Source: Nitrospirota bacterium
GTDB lineage: Bacteria; Nitrospirota; Thermodesulfovibrionia; Thermodesulfovibrionales; UBA1546
Direction of reading: 5' to 3'
DNA: 49,698 bases
NCBI GenBank assembly: GCA_016208915.1
Contig: JACQXE010000033.1
Coordinates: 1-49,698 of the forward strand
Positions 17,057 through 26,594 of the stretch are shown here, piece after piece. Under the pieces are notes generated by a model. The model was not told the DNA's origin. It worked only from the letters and a program-made list of their open reading frames with translations, and did not search any database. How positions within the stretch are numbered: position 1 is the first letter of the stretch; the number at the start of each line of letters is the position of its first letter. The position numbers were made by a program, and so were the translations under genes.

Positions 17057-19216
17057 TTGAGTATTATTTTGAAAATAACAGTTCGTAAAAGAACAATCTT
17101 TATCTTCCTCACATTAATAGGGCTTCTTGCATATTTTAATTCTCTGAGCGCCCCGTTCCATTATGATGACATCTCTTTTTTAAGAGAAAATACCTTTATA
17201 AAATCATTCCAGCTATTCTTGAACTGGATAACAGGCGCTTATTCAAGGCTGATTACAGGAAGAGGATTTTTGCTTTTTACGTTCTATCTGAACTACTTGA
17301 TAAACGGCCTTGATACATTTGGTTATCATCTGGTCAATCTATTCATTCACATATCAGTGGCGTTTTTGTTCTATCTGCTAATGGCAAGATATGTTTATCC
17401 TTCTCTATCATTGCGAGACTTACCCCCCACCCATCCCTCCCCCTCGAGGGGGGAGGGTAAGGGAGGGGGTGGGATTGCCACGCCTTCGGCTCGCAATGAC
17501 AAGTGGCAGAGTGGTTTGAATAACAGGTCGGTAGTGCCTATCCTTGCAGCAGTTCTCTTTCTCATCCATCCAATAAATACTGAAAGTGTGACATATATCT
17601 CGAGCAGATCTTCGGGGCTTTCTGCATTTTTTATCCTTGCTTCAATGCTGTGTTTTTTCAGAGCAACCTCACTCCCCTATCCCCCCCTTGGTAAGGGGGG
17701 GCAAGAGGAGGGTAAGAATAAATTCCATTTAGCTTTTTATTTTTTAAGTCTGCTTTTTTTTCTTATCGGACTCTCCACTAAAGAGGCGGCAATAGTTACC
17801 CCGTTGCTGATGGTCTTATTCGATCTTTATTTTATTTCTGATTCTGATAATGGTAGAAACTTTAAATCAAGGTTTAAATACCATCTGCCGTTCTGGCTGA
17901 TAATCCTGGCAGGCTCTTTTTATTATTCAGGATATATTACAAGGCCTGCAATGTATAACAGGCCATGGCTAACGCATATCCTGACAGAATTAAAGGTCTT
18001 TGTTGAATATCTAAGGCTATTAATCCTGCCTGTTGGACTAAATATCGACCACGATGTAAAGGCGTTATTAACGCTCGATTTAAGTGCAGTTTTTTATGTG
18101 GCGATTCTTGCAGGGCTTTTATTGACCGCAGCATTTTTGAAAAATAAAAATAAGATTTTATCCTTTTCCATAATCTGGTTTTTCATTAATTTAGCCCCTT
18201 TTCTATTAATCAGACTGGAAGATTATATGGCTGAGAGATGGGTCTATGCTGCATCAATAGGATTTTCACTGGGTATTAGTGAATTATTGGTTTTGCTTTA
18301 TCTGAGGCATAAAAAGCTTGGAATATTTATCGCTGCCTCTGCAGTTGTTCTTTTGGGAATTCTTGCCTACAGTCGTAATAATGTATATAAAGACCCTGTC
18401 ACATTATGGTCAGACGCCGCTCAAAAGTCTCCGCAGAAAGCCAGACCGTATACAAATCTATGCGGGGCTTACGGAGAAAGCGGCGACGCAGATAAGGCAA
18501 TCGATGTATGCAGGACAGCAATTAATAAGGGGGGCAGGGATATTGAGACATATATGAACCTGGCGACCGCTCATTTTTTTAAGGGCAACTTAAATATTGC
18601 TGAAACAATCCTCAAAGAAATGGCCAAGAATATAACATCTGACAAAGAGGCAATTGAGATTTATCATTATAATCTTGGTGCAGTATACAAGGCGCAAAAA
18701 AAATATGACATAGCAATAGAAGAATACAAAAAGATATTTGAGTTAAAACCACAGTCACCCGCTCCTTTAACGCATATCGGAGAATGTTATCTTTTACTTG
18801 GAATGAAAGATAACGCAGAGGAATATTTTCGGCTTGCAACAAAGGGTGTTGCAAAAAATGGAGATGACTATCTTATGATGGCCAAGAGCTTTTTCAGGAT
18901 CAATGAGGCACAAAAGGGATTTGAAAGTCTCACGAACGCAGTGATAACAGAGCCGCTCAATGTTAATATCCGTTACTGGGTTGCAACAACCTATCTTGAG
19001 ATAAAAAACTATGATCTTGCTCAGAAACACTTTTTAGTGACTATAAAACTTGCTCCCAATCACGCCCTTGCACATAAGGGCATGGGGCTGGTAATGCTTG
19101 CAAAGGGAAATATTAAAGATGCAAAGAAGTATTTCAATAAGGCGCTGAGCCTTTTTTCTCCTGCCTCTCCTGAAAAGAAAGAGCTATTGAATCTTTTGGA
19201 AAACACAGGGCAATAA
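17057..19216 (+). CDS. TMTC-like membrane protein with C-terminal TPRs
   Basis: This is a 719-residue protein. The N-terminal 430 or so residues hold about ten membrane helices and resemble the bacterial relatives of TMTC/GT39 mannosyltransferases, with FHYDDISFL near residue 35 and HLVNLFIH and HPINTESVTYISSRS further on. The C-terminal 270 residues are TPR repeats (for example KARPYTNLCGAYGESGDADKAI). The position beside a pilin would suit a role in surface glycosylation, but that is inference. Two palindromic repeats lie in frame, at about residues 118-148 (PTHPSPSRGEGKGGGG) and 206-219 (PYPPLGKGGQEEG). The start is uncertain: TTG at 17057 has no good ribosome site. Confidence 0.75.
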   Translation: MSIILKITVRKRTIFIFLTLIGLLAYFNSLSAPFHYDDISFLRENTFIKSFQLFLNWITGAYSRLITGRGFLLFTFYLNYLINGLDTFGYHLVNLFIHISVAFLFYLLMARYVYPSLSLRDLPPTHPSPSRGEGKGGGGIATPSARNDKWQSGLNNRSVVPILAAVLFLIHPINTESVTYISSRSSGLSAFFILASMLCFFRATSLPYPPLGKGGQEEGKNKFHLAFYFLSLLFFLIGLSTKEAAIVTPLLMVLFDLYFISDSDNGRNFKSRFKYHLPFWLIILAGSFYYSGYITRPAMYNRPWLTHILTELKVFVEYLRLLILPVGLNIDHDVKALLTLDLSAVFYVAILAGLLLTAAFLKNKNKILSFSIIWFFINLAPFLLIRLEDYMAERWVYAASIGFSLGISELLVLLYLRHKKLGIFIAASAVVLLGILAYSRNNVYKDPVTLWSDAAQKSPQKARPYTNLCGAYGESGDADKAIDVCRTAINKGGRDIETYMNLATAHFFKGNLNIAETILKEMAKNITSDKEAIEIYHYNLGAVYKAQKKYDIAIEEYKKIFELKPQSPAPLTHIGECYLLLGMKDNAEEYFRLATKGVAKNGDDYLMMAKSFFRINEAQKGFESLTNAVITEPLNVNIRYWVATTYLEIKNYDLAQKHFLVTIKLAPNHALAHKGMGLVMLAKGNIKDAKKYFNKALSLFSPASPEKKELLNLLENTGQ
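17408..17499. repeat. Compound palindromic repeat inserted in frame in the TMTC-like gene
   Basis: Outer arms TCATTGCGAG (17408-17417) and CTCGCAATGA (17490-17499) are perfect complements. They enclose a GC-rich palindrome (CCCTCCCCCTCGAGGGGG region, 17420-17474). The encoded Pro/Gly/Arg-rich loop interrupts the membrane domain. Confidence 0.75.
17673..17715. repeat. GC-rich palindromic repeat, second insertion in the TMTC-like gene
   Basis: A 9-bp perfect stem (CCCCCCCTT/AAGGGGGGG) has a GGT loop. It encodes Pro/Gly-rich residues between two membrane helices and belongs to the same family as the repeats at 1203 and 14688. Confidence 0.7.
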
Positions 19217-19271
19217 GTTCATTATACAAAGCCATTTCAAAAACCTAAAATTATAATTTGAGATTTTTTGC

Positions 19272-19301
19272 TTGACAATAATAAAGAGCGTAAATTATTT
19301 T
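19272..19301 (+). promoter_or_regulatory. Probable sigma-70 promoter of the nuo operon
   Basis: A perfect TTGACA (19272-19277) is followed after 18 nt by TATTTT (19296-19301). It lies about 30 nt upstream of the nuoA start, in the only sizeable non-coding gap before the operon. Confidence 0.55.
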
Positions 19302-19332
19302 ATTAAGATTTGCAAATTCGCAAAAAGAATTT

Positions 19333-19704
19333 ATGCCTGGAACTTATTTACCATCAGATTATTTGCCTATTCTTGTCTTCTTGATGGTCGCTACGGCCTT
19401 TGGGATGGGCGCCCTTTTAATCGGTTCGATATTAAGACTTCGCAGACCTTATCCTGAAAAGCTTATGCCCTATGAGTCGGGAAATCCTCCGGTAGGAGAG
19501 CCTCGCCAGCGATTCTCTGTAAAATTCTATATAATCGCAATGCTATTTGTTGTGTTTGATGTTGAAACAGTTTTTCTCTATCCATGGGCAGTGGTATTTG
19601 ACAAAATCGGACTTTATGCTTTTATAGAGATGATTATTTTTATCGTCATTCTCCTCGTTGGATATGTTTACGCATGGAGAAAGGAGGCATTTAAATGGGA
19701 CTAA
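19333..19704 (+). CDS. nuoA: NADH-quinone oxidoreductase subunit A
   Basis: This 123-residue membrane subunit of complex I has three transmembrane helices. The conserved loop between helices 1 and 2 reads [21 protein letters not shown], and helix 2 begins [15 protein letters not shown]. The loop contributes to the quinone-site junction with NuoD and NuoH. It is the first gene of the operon and its end overlaps nuoB by 10 nt. Confidence 0.96.
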   Translation: MPGTYLPSDYLPILVFLMVATAFGMGALLIGSILRLRRPYPEKLMPYESGNPPVGEPRQRFSVKFYIIAMLFVVFDVETVFLYPWAVVFDKIGLYAFIEMIIFIVILLVGYVYAWRKEAFKWD

Positions 19705-20222
19705 TTACAAGCGCTTTCTCCCAGCCGCTTGTTGAGGTGGAAAAAGGCACGAAGATTCTGGCGCCGAACATTATTATAACCTCAATGGACAAGTTGATTA
19801 ACTGGGGAAGGAGCTCGTCATTATGGCCTGTGACATTCGGACTTGCCTGATGCGCCATTGAAATGATGACGACGGGATCGTCACACTATGATCTGGACAG
19901 AATGGGAGTTATTTTCAGAGGTTCCCCAAGGCAGGCTGATTTCATGATTGTTGCAGGAACTGTTACGAAAAAGATGTCCCAGATAGTCAGAAGGGTTTAT
20001 GATCAGATGCCTGAACCACGCTATGTAATTTCTATGGGAAGCTGCGCTTGCAGCGGAGGCATCTTCAATACCTATAGCACTGTGCAGGGCTGTGACAGTT
20101 TTCTCCCAGTTGATGTATACATACCGGGCTGTCCGCCAAGGCCTGAGGCATTGCTTGAAGGGATAATCAAGCTTCAGGAAAAGATAAAAAAGGAGCATTT
20201 CAGATGGAGCCGCTTCAGGTAA
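19695..20222 (+). CDS. nuoB: NADH-quinone oxidoreductase subunit B with in-frame TGA (candidate selenocysteine 52)
   Basis: Read through one TGA (19848-19850), this is a full-length 175-residue NuoB, the subunit that holds [4Fe-4S] cluster N2 and passes electrons to quinone. The TGA falls in FGLA-U-CAIEMM, where other NuoB proteins have the invariant Cys-Cys pair. The remaining N2 ligands are present: Cys53, Cys117 (GSCACSGG) and Cys146 (IPGCPPRP), with the spacing of E. coli C64, C129 and C158. No other defect exists, the codons before and after are fully NuoB-like, the ATG overlaps nuoA, and the stop overlaps nuoC. A hairpin of SECIS type starts 16 nt after the TGA. A selenocysteine N2 ligand is therefore proposed. 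A sense-to-TGA mutation or a sequencing error is the alternative. TGA is used as a normal stop by neighbouring genes. Confidence 0.85.
19867..19883 (+). promoter_or_regulatory. Candidate bacterial SECIS hairpin in nuoB
   Basis: TGACGA (19867-19872) pairs perfectly with TCGTCA (19878-19883) around the loop CGGGA. The stem begins 16 nt and the loop 22 nt after the TGA. Known bacterial SECIS elements have an upper stem, a small apical loop with a G in its first two positions, and a UGA-to-loop distance of roughly 16-37 nt; this hairpin meets all three. An extension by two pairs (19864-19865 with 19884-19885) is possible with A19866 bulged. The structure lies wholly within coding sequence, and I could not compute its folding energy. 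Confidence 0.55.
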
Positions 20223-20728
20223 TAAGAGAAGAATTCACTGATGACATTATTTCTGTCTCTGAATTCAGAGGGCAGATTTCAGTAACCCTGAGAAAGGATA
20301 ATGTGTTTGAAATCTCAAGGTTTCTCAGGGACGAACCCGGATTAAATTTTAACTTGTTGCGTGATCTATGCGGTGTGGATTACCTCGGAATAAAGGAGCC
20401 AAGGTTTGAGGTCGTATATAATCTCTACTCTATACCATACAGGCATTCAATAATGGTTAAAGCGCAGGTCCCTGAAAATGATTGCAGGATAAAGAGTGTA
20501 ACATCACTATGGGCAGGTGCGAACTGGCATGAAAGGGAATGCTTTGATATGTTCGGAATAGTATTCGAGGGACACCCTGATCTCAGAAGGATACTTATGC
20601 CTGAGGACTGGGAAGGCTATCCGTTAAGAAAAGACTATCCTGTGAAAGGGCCTGAAAAGGAATGGTCAGGATTTCTGAATGTTCTTGACAAGGCGAAAAG
20701 ATTCAGAGAGTTCGATTGGCACGGATAA
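20204..20728 (+). CDS. nuoC: NADH-quinone oxidoreductase subunit C
   Basis: This 174-residue protein is the 30-kDa subunit of the peripheral arm. Diagnostic blocks are [28 protein letters not shown], and [41 protein letters not shown]. It is separate from nuoD, not a nuoCD fusion. The ATG overlaps the 3' end of nuoB and follows AAGGAG. A palindromic repeat separates it from nuoD. Confidence 0.96.
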   Translation: MEPLQVIREEFTDDIISVSEFRGQISVTLRKDNVFEISRFLRDEPGLNFNLLRDLCGVDYLGIKEPRFEVVYNLYSIPYRHSIMVKAQVPENDCRIKSVTSLWAGANWHERECFDMFGIVFEGHPDLRRILMPEDWEGYPLRKDYPVKGPEKEWSGFLNVLDKAKRFREFDWHG

Positions 20729-20734
20729 CTGCTT

Positions 20735-20805
20735 CTGTCATTCCCGCGTAGGCGGGAATCCAGAATAGAGGAAAATATAGATTCCTGCTTTCGCAGGAAT
20801 GACAG
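20735..20805. repeat. REP-like palindrome between nuoC and nuoD
   Basis: Ends CTGTCATTCC and GGAATGACAG are perfect complements, and each half holds its own hairpin (CCCGC...GCGGG and TTCCTGC...GCAGGAA). The same TGTCATTCC family recurs at 22021, 28401 and 32044. Confidence 0.85.
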
Positions 20806-20815
20806 AATAGGAATT

Positions 20816-22006
20816 ATGGATAACACAGAAAAACCATTTGAGACAAGAGAATTAACAATTAGCATGGGACCGCAACACCCTGCTACGCATGGTGTTCTAA
20901 GACTTGTGCTTAACCTCGACGGAGAAACTGTTGTTAAATGCACGCCTTACGTTGGCTATCTTCACAGGGGGATAGAGAAGCTCGGGGAAAACAGGACATA
21001 TTTTTCCGCGCTTCCCCTGACTGACCGCCTCGATTATATCTCTTCCATGAACAACAATGTCGGATATGTGAATGCAGTTGAAAAATTGTTCGGGATTGAG
21101 GCGCCTGACAGGGCAAAATTCATACGTACTATTGTCGCTGAGATGGGCAGGATTTCAAGTCACATAATCTGGCTTGGCACCCACGTCCTTGACATCGGAG
21201 CTACGACGCCATTTCTCTATGCATTCAGGGAGAGGGAAACAATTATGGACCTCTTCGAGATGTTATGCGGCGCAAGGCTGACAGTGAGCTATCCGAGGGT
21301 TGGCGGAGTGCGTAACGACGTATCTCAGGAATTCGTTGATAAGTTATACGAGTTTGTTCTTGATTTTCCTTCAAAGATAGATGACTATGAGACCCTTGTT
21401 ACTGAAAACAGAATCTGGAAGGAAAGAACAGTTGGAATAGGTGTCATATCTGCAGAAGAAGCCATAAACTGGGGACTCACAGGAGGCACTTTGAGGGGGT
21501 CCGGTGTGAATTATGATGTAAGGAAACATGCGCCTTATGACGCTTATGACAGAGTTGAGTTTGATGTTCCGCTTGGTAAAAACTGTGATTGCTATGACCG
21601 GTATCTTGTAAGAATCGAAGAGATGAGACAGGCAAACAGGATAATCAAACAGTGCGTAGAGAAACTCCCTGCAGGCCCTGTAATGGCAGATGCGCCCAAA
21701 TTTACTCTTCCGCCAAAGGATTTGGTGCTGAAGGATATGGAGCATCTTATACAGCAGTTTGTATTAATCACAAAAGGGCCGACTGTTCCGGAAGGAGAAA
21801 TATATGTCGGGACAGAGGTTCCCAAGGGTGAACTCGGCTTTTATTTTGTGAGCGACGGCACCGGCAGGCCTTACAGGATGAGAGTAAGGGCGCCCTCATT
21901 TGTTCATGCCTCGGTGCTGCCCAGATTATGCGAGGGCGGGTTTATTGCTGATGTCATAGCGAATATAGGGACGATCGATATAGTGCTCGGGGAATGTGAC
22001 AGATGA
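20816..22006 (+). CDS. nuoD: NADH-quinone oxidoreductase subunit D
   Basis: This is the 49-kDa subunit (396 residues), homologous to NiFe-hydrogenase large subunits but without metal ligands. It forms the quinone pocket together with NuoB. Clear blocks are [47 protein letters not shown], and the C-terminal [46 protein letters not shown] precedes the ATG. It ends with TGA, which shows that TGA is a normal stop here. A change at Cys52 of NuoB would face this subunit near the quinone site. Confidence 0.97.
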   Translation: MDNTEKPFETRELTISMGPQHPATHGVLRLVLNLDGETVVKCTPYVGYLHRGIEKLGENRTYFSALPLTDRLDYISSMNNNVGYVNAVEKLFGIEAPDRAKFIRTIVAEMGRISSHIIWLGTHVLDIGATTPFLYAFRERETIMDLFEMLCGARLTVSYPRVGGVRNDVSQEFVDKLYEFVLDFPSKIDDYETLVTENRIWKERTVGIGVISAEEAINWGLTGGTLRGSGVNYDVRKHAPYDAYDRVEFDVPLGKNCDCYDRYLVRIEEMRQANRIIKQCVEKLPAGPVMADAPKFTLPPKDLVLKDMEHLIQQFVLITKGPTVPEGEIYVGTEVPKGELGFYFVSDGTGRPYRMRVRAPSFVHASVLPRLCEGGFIADVIANIGTIDIVLGECDR

Positions 22007-22020
22007 GAAGCTTCCAATTT

Positions 22021-22093
22021 TGTCATTCCCGCGCAGGCGGGAATCCAGTTTTCGCAGAAAACCTTGGATTCCGCATCAAGTGCGGAATGACGA
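22021..22093. repeat. REP-like palindrome between nuoD and nuoE
   Basis: It begins TGTCATTCCCGC and ends GCGGAATGACGA, with an internal CCCGC/GCGGG hairpin and a second hairpin (GGATTCCGC region). It is the same family as the element at 20735. Confidence 0.85.
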
Positions 22094-22111
22094 CAAGGAA
22101 AATTTAAGGAA

Positions 22112-22576
22112 ATGCTTAGTGAAGCGGTAATAAAAGAACTGGAAGAGATAAGACAGAGATATCCCAATGCGAGGGCTGCGCTGCTTCCTGCGATATATAT
22201 CGCACAGAGGGAGTTTGGATGGCTTTCTCCAGAGGCTTATGAGGCTGTCTCAGATATACTCGGCGTTCCAAAGACAATTGCAAGAGGAGTTGCCACGTTC
22301 TATGCGATGTACAAGCACAAGCCAATGGGCAGAAATATTGTCCATCTCTGCACAAATGTTTCCTGCATGATACTTGGCGCTGAAAGGCTTGTCGATATAT
22401 TAAAGGAAAGGTACGGGCTTGAACCCAATAGCACGACTCCTGATGGAAGGTTTTCTCTTGTGATCATGGAGTGCATAGGCGCCTGTGGCACAGCGCCGGC
22501 AATGCTCGTAAACACAGACTTCCATGACAATCTTACTCAGGAAAATATAATACAGATACTGGAGAGTTATAAATAA
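22112..22576 (+). CDS. nuoE: NADH-quinone oxidoreductase subunit E
   Basis: This 154-residue protein is the 24-kDa thioredoxin-like [2Fe-2S] subunit (cluster N1a) of the NADH module. The ligands are seen as CTNVSC (C-x4-C) and CIGAC (C-x3-C), and the helical start LEEIRQRYPNARAALLPAIYIAQREFGWLS is typical. It is followed 3 nt later by nuoF, its structural partner. Confidence 0.95.
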   Translation: MLSEAVIKELEEIRQRYPNARAALLPAIYIAQREFGWLSPEAYEAVSDILGVPKTIARGVATFYAMYKHKPMGRNIVHLCTNVSCMILGAERLVDILKERYGLEPNSTTPDGRFSLVIMECIGACGTAPAMLVNTDFHDNLTQENIIQILESYK

Positions 22577-22579
22577 TTC

Positions 22580-23839
22580 GTGGAAAAGACACTCCTGAAA
22601 AATATAGAGAACCCAAAATCTGCAGATATAAATGAGTACATGAATGCAGGCGGATATAAGGCACTTCGCAAGGCATTTGAGATGAAACCTGCAGATATAG
22701 TTGAGGAAGTTAAGCGATCAGGTTTGAGGGGAAGGGGTGGTGCTGGTTTCCCGACAGGAATGAAATGGTCTTTTGCAGTAGCGACCACTGACAGGCCTAA
22801 ATATCTGCTCTGTAACGCTGACGAAGGAGAACCCGGGACATTCAAGGACAGACCTATCCTTGAGAAAAATCCGCATCTTCTGATAGAAGGAATGATTATC
22901 TCAGGATACGCCCTCGGCGCAGAATACGGCTATGTTTATCTCAGGGGTGAATATCCTGAGGCTAATGACATACTTCTTAACGCAATAAAGCAGTCTTATG
23001 AAAAAGGTTATCTCGGAGAGAGCATACTCGGCAAGGGCGCAAGATTTCATCTCTACGTACATCAGGGCGCAGGCGCATACATCTGCGGTGAAGAAACAGC
23101 ATTGATAGAATCACTTGAAGGCAAAAAAGGTCAGCCGAGGATAAGACCGCCATTCCCTGTTAACAGGGGATATCTGCAGAAACCGACTGTTGTAAATAAT
23201 GTTGAGACTCTCTCAAATGTCCCATATATCATAGAGGTCGGGTCAGAGGCTTATTCCAAGATCGGAAGCCCTGACTGTCCGGGCCCTAAGCTGTATTGCG
23301 TGAGTGGACATCTGGAAAAGCCGGGAGTTTATGAACTGCCAATGGGCACAACCCTCAGGGATATTATTTATACTCACTGTGGCGGAATAAAAGGCGGCAA
23401 ACAACTAAAGGCAGTAATCCCAGGCGGTATAACAGCGCCTGTGCTTCCTGCTGATAAGATAGATTGCCCGATGGATTTCGTTAACATGCCAAAACATGGC
23501 AGCATGCTCGGTTCAGGCGCTGTGATAGTTATGGATGAAAGCGTATGCCTTGTGAAGGTATGTTACAGGGCTCTGAAATTCCTTGAGCACGAATCCTGCG
23601 GAAAATGTACTCCATGTCGTGAAGGCACAGGATGGCTGAGGAATATACTCGGGAGGATAGAGTACGGTGAAGGCAGGGAGGAAGACGTAGAATTACTGCT
23701 CTCTGTGGCATCCAATATGATGGGTAAGACTTTCTGCCCGCTTGGAGATGGGGCCGCGTCAGTTGTGCAGAATTTTATAAAACATTTCAGGAATGAGTTC
23801 GAGGAACATATAAAGAATGCAAAATGCAGATTTAGATAA
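22580..23839 (+). CDS. nuoF: NADH-quinone oxidoreductase subunit F
   Basis: This is the 51-kDa flavoprotein subunit (419 residues) that oxidises NADH. The FMN/NADH region shows GRGGAGFPTGMKW and ICGEETALIESLEG with NADEGEPGTFKDRP between. The N3 [4Fe-4S] ligands are ESCGKCTPCREG and the distal Cys in TFCPLGDG. The start is GTG at 22580, four nucleotides after the nuoE stop. A NuoE-NuoF-NuoG set means that this complex is built to accept NADH, unlike the 11-subunit forms of many anaerobes. Confidence 0.96.
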   Translation: MEKTLLKNIENPKSADINEYMNAGGYKALRKAFEMKPADIVEEVKRSGLRGRGGAGFPTGMKWSFAVATTDRPKYLLCNADEGEPGTFKDRPILEKNPHLLIEGMIISGYALGAEYGYVYLRGEYPEANDILLNAIKQSYEKGYLGESILGKGARFHLYVHQGAGAYICGEETALIESLEGKKGQPRIRPPFPVNRGYLQKPTVVNNVETLSNVPYIIEVGSEAYSKIGSPDCPGPKLYCVSGHLEKPGVYELPMGTTLRDIIYTHCGGIKGGKQLKAVIPGGITAPVLPADKIDCPMDFVNMPKHGSMLGSGAVIVMDESVCLVKVCYRALKFLEHESCGKCTPCREGTGWLRNILGRIEYGEGREEDVELLLSVASNMMGKTFCPLGDGAASVVQNFIKHFRNEFEEHIKNAKCRFR

Positions 23840-23844
23840 AAAAC

Positions 23845-23996
23845 AGACTGGCTATAATATTTTCACTCATTCCCTGCCTGCCGGCAGGCAGGTCGGTCGC
23901 TTAAGGCGGACTCCGAGGATTTTGCCTCTTGATATTCTTGTTTTATTGCTGTCGGAATATCGGCAAAATAAGCCGCTCAAATACTATATCCAGTCT
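23845..23996. repeat. MITE-like element, copy 2, between nuoF and nuoG
   Basis: Terminal repeats AGACTGGCTATA and TATATCCAGTCT are near-perfect complements. In reverse orientation its right 50 bases and the CTCCGAGGATTTTG block match the repeat at 14637-14792. A perfect 20-bp palindrome (23873-23892, CCTGCC repeats) replaces the nested GC-rich element of the other copy. No gene is encoded. Confidence 0.75.
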
Positions 23997-24013
23997 TTAG
24001 GAATTTGAAGTTT

Positions 24014-26593
24014 ATGATTACAGTAAATATAAACGGTAAAGAGATTAAGCTTGAAAAGCCTGTAACAGTGCTTGAGGCTGCGCGGTCTGCAGGCATTAAG
24101 ATACCCACGCTCTGTTATCATGAACAGCTCGAGAAGTATGGCGGCTGCAGATTATGTCTTGTAGAGATTGAGAAGATACCGAGACTTCAGACGGCATGCA
24201 CACTGGTGGTAACAGACGGCATGGTGATAAGAACAGAGACAGAGCAGGTAACTAATGCACGAAGAGGTGTTCTGGAGTTTTTGCTGATAAATCATCCGCT
24301 TGATTGCCCTTATTGTGATAAGGCAGGAGAATGCGAACTTCAGGACATGGTAGAGAAGTATGGTCATACCACTGGAAGGTTCAAAGAGAATAAGAGAAGA
24401 ATTCCTGAAAATCTTGAAGATCCTGTTATTGTGCGCAATATGGAAAGATGTATTATGTGCACAAGATGCGTCAGGATGTGCGAAGGGGTGCAGGGAGCTT
24501 CTGCCATAGCAGTTATAAACAGAGGAGGGCATTCGCATATAGAGCCTTTCTCAGGAGGCAGATATGACTGCGAATACTGCGGCAACTGCATTTCTGTTTG
24601 CCCGGTTGGCGCAATTATGTCAAGGATGCACAGGCATAGCTACAGGCCGTGGCAGTTAGTAAGCGAGACAGAAACAATCTGTCCTTACTGCGGTGTGGGG
24701 TGCACGCTTGTAGTACAGGTGAGGGATAATGTTATCAAGAGGGTAATCCCCAGACTGGGCAAGGGTGTTAATAGCGGACTACTGTGTTCAAGAGGCAGAT
24801 TTGGCTATGAGTTTGTAGGAAGCGAGGAAAGGCTTACATCACCGCTTATAAAAAAGGATGGGAAACTGGAACAGGCTACATGGAAAGAGGCGCTGGATTT
24901 GGTTGCAACACGACTTGGTGAAATTAGAAAGAAATATGGCAGTGATTCAATCGCAGGGATAGCTTCGCCACGCTGCACAAATGAGGACAATTACGTTTTT
25001 CAGAGATTCATGAGAGGCACAATCGGCACAAATAATATAGACAGCACTGCAAGCTTAGGTTATGCCGGAACCCTGAGATTTATTGAAAATATATTCGGAG
25101 GGGGCGTAACAGCTAATCAGATAAGCGAACTTTCGAATTCTGATCTGATATTTGTGGCAGGCGGGGATCCTACCACAGTAAATCCGGTATTCGGTCTTAA
25201 GATAAGGGCATGTTCAAGAAATGGAGGCCGTCTTCTTACCATAGGACATTCTAAGGGGCTGAGAAACTTTAATCCTGTTGAACTCAGACCGCAATTATTT
25301 ACAGAGACAGTTTTGCTTGAAGGGCTGGTTACTGCATTGAAAGACAGAAAAGGGCTCCCCGGTTCAAACAAGAAGATTGAAACTCGTATAAAGGATATAA
25401 ATATTTCAGTTGATGATGTTGAAAAGACCAGCAGGGTTTCAGGAAAAGATGTTGAAAAATTTGCCAATCTCCTTTCTGAATCCGTCACCCCTGCAATTGT
25501 GATTGGCAGAGAATTGATGCAGAGCAACGGCAACAGCTATAAATTCCTTCTTCTCTCGGCAATAAGCTATCTTATAAATGGGAAAATATATCTTCTTTCA
25601 GAGCGCTCAAACGAGCAGGGCGTTATTGATATGGGTTGCGCGCCTGACATCCTGCCCGGCTATAAGTCAGTTTCAGATTCAGAATTCAGGAAGAGATATG
25701 AGAGCGTCTGGAAAACAGCCATCCCTGAAAAACAAGGGCTGTCATTATCAGGGATGATCATCTCTGCGAAGAACGGCGCTATAAAGGCAATGTACATAAT
25801 GGGTGAAAACCCAGTCTATAATTTGCCTGATTCCAAAGAAGCGGAAGCAGCGCTGAAAAATATTGGCTTCCTTGTTGTGCAGGATATTTTTTTAAGCGAG
25901 ACAGGAAAAATAGCGGATGTTGTTCTGCCTGCGCTTAGCTGGTCAGAGAAAGAGGGCACATTTACAAATATGGAGAGAAGAATCCAGCTGCTCAGAAAGG
26001 CAGTGATAAGGGAAGGGAAAGAAGACTGGAGGATTATCTCTAATATATCGGGCAATATGGGAGTGAAGTTTAATTACTCAGATGCTGAAGATGTGTTTTC
26101 AGAGATAAGCAGTGTTTCTCCCTTATACAAGGGTCTGAGCTATAAAGAGATAGAAATGGGAAACTCGATTTACCCTTATAAAGGAGAGACACTGACAGGT
26201 GGCGAGGATATTCAGATACATAAAGGCAAGAGCATTACTGCTGTCAGCAGATTGTATTTAAGAATCGAAAGACCGCTGTTTCATTCAGGCACATTATCGA
26301 GAAGGGCGCAGGCATTGTTGAAGGTCTATCCCGAGGCTGTTGCGAGAATCAGTCCTTTAACTGCCGAGGCGTATTCGTTAAAAAACGGAGATAAGGTGAA
26401 GGTTTCCACAAAGAAAGGCTTTCTGGAGCTTCCTGTGGCTATTGACGACGGGCTTGAGAATTCGGTTGTGGCGCTTACAAATAATTTTGAGGGCAAGGGG
26501 GCGTTCAGCCTGATAGAATATACTATTGACACTGTGACAAATGCCCCTGTAATCGAAGGCATAGAAGTGAGCATAGAGAAGGGAGGGGGATAA
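24014..26593 (+). CDS. nuoG: NADH-quinone oxidoreductase subunit G
   Basis: This 859-residue subunit begins with a [2Fe-2S] ferredoxin domain (Cys34, 45, 48 and 62) and the His-Cys3 cluster (NHPLDCPYCDKAGEC). Two ferredoxin-type [4Fe-4S] motifs follow (CIMCTRCVRMC and CEYCGNCISVCP), then CPYCGVGC...C, an N7-type site. The molybdopterin-oxidoreductase domain lacks the Cys/Sec metal ligand seen in formate dehydrogenases (the region reads NNIDSTASLGY), which supports NuoG rather than FdhA. The ATG at 24014 starts the ferredoxin fold; a TTG at 24005 is possible. The next gene starts 2 nt after its stop. Confidence 0.93.
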   Translation: MITVNINGKEIKLEKPVTVLEAARSAGIKIPTLCYHEQLEKYGGCRLCLVEIEKIPRLQTACTLVVTDGMVIRTETEQVTNARRGVLEFLLINHPLDCPYCDKAGECELQDMVEKYGHTTGRFKENKRRIPENLEDPVIVRNMERCIMCTRCVRMCEGVQGASAIAVINRGGHSHIEPFSGGRYDCEYCGNCISVCPVGAIMSRMHRHSYRPWQLVSETETICPYCGVGCTLVVQVRDNVIKRVIPRLGKGVNSGLLCSRGRFGYEFVGSEERLTSPLIKKDGKLEQATWKEALDLVATRLGEIRKKYGSDSIAGIASPRCTNEDNYVFQRFMRGTIGTNNIDSTASLGYAGTLRFIENIFGGGVTANQISELSNSDLIFVAGGDPTTVNPVFGLKIRACSRNGGRLLTIGHSKGLRNFNPVELRPQLFTETVLLEGLVTALKDRKGLPGSNKKIETRIKDINISVDDVEKTSRVSGKDVEKFANLLSESVTPAIVIGRELMQSNGNSYKFLLLSAISYLINGKIYLLSERSNEQGVIDMGCAPDILPGYKSVSDSEFRKRYESVWKTAIPEKQGLSLSGMIISAKNGAIKAMYIMGENPVYNLPDSKEAEAALKNIGFLVVQDIFLSETGKIADVVLPALSWSEKEGTFTNMERRIQLLRKAVIREGKEDWRIISNISGNMGVKFNYSDAEDVFSEISSVSPLYKGLSYKEIEMGNSIYPYKGETLTGGEDIQIHKGKSITAVSRLYLRIERPLFHSGTLSRRAQALLKVYPEAVARISPLTAEAYSLKNGDKVKVSTKKGFLELPVAIDDGLENSVVALTNNFEGKGAFSLIEYTIDTVTNAPVIEGIEVSIEKGGG

Positions 26594-26594
26594 T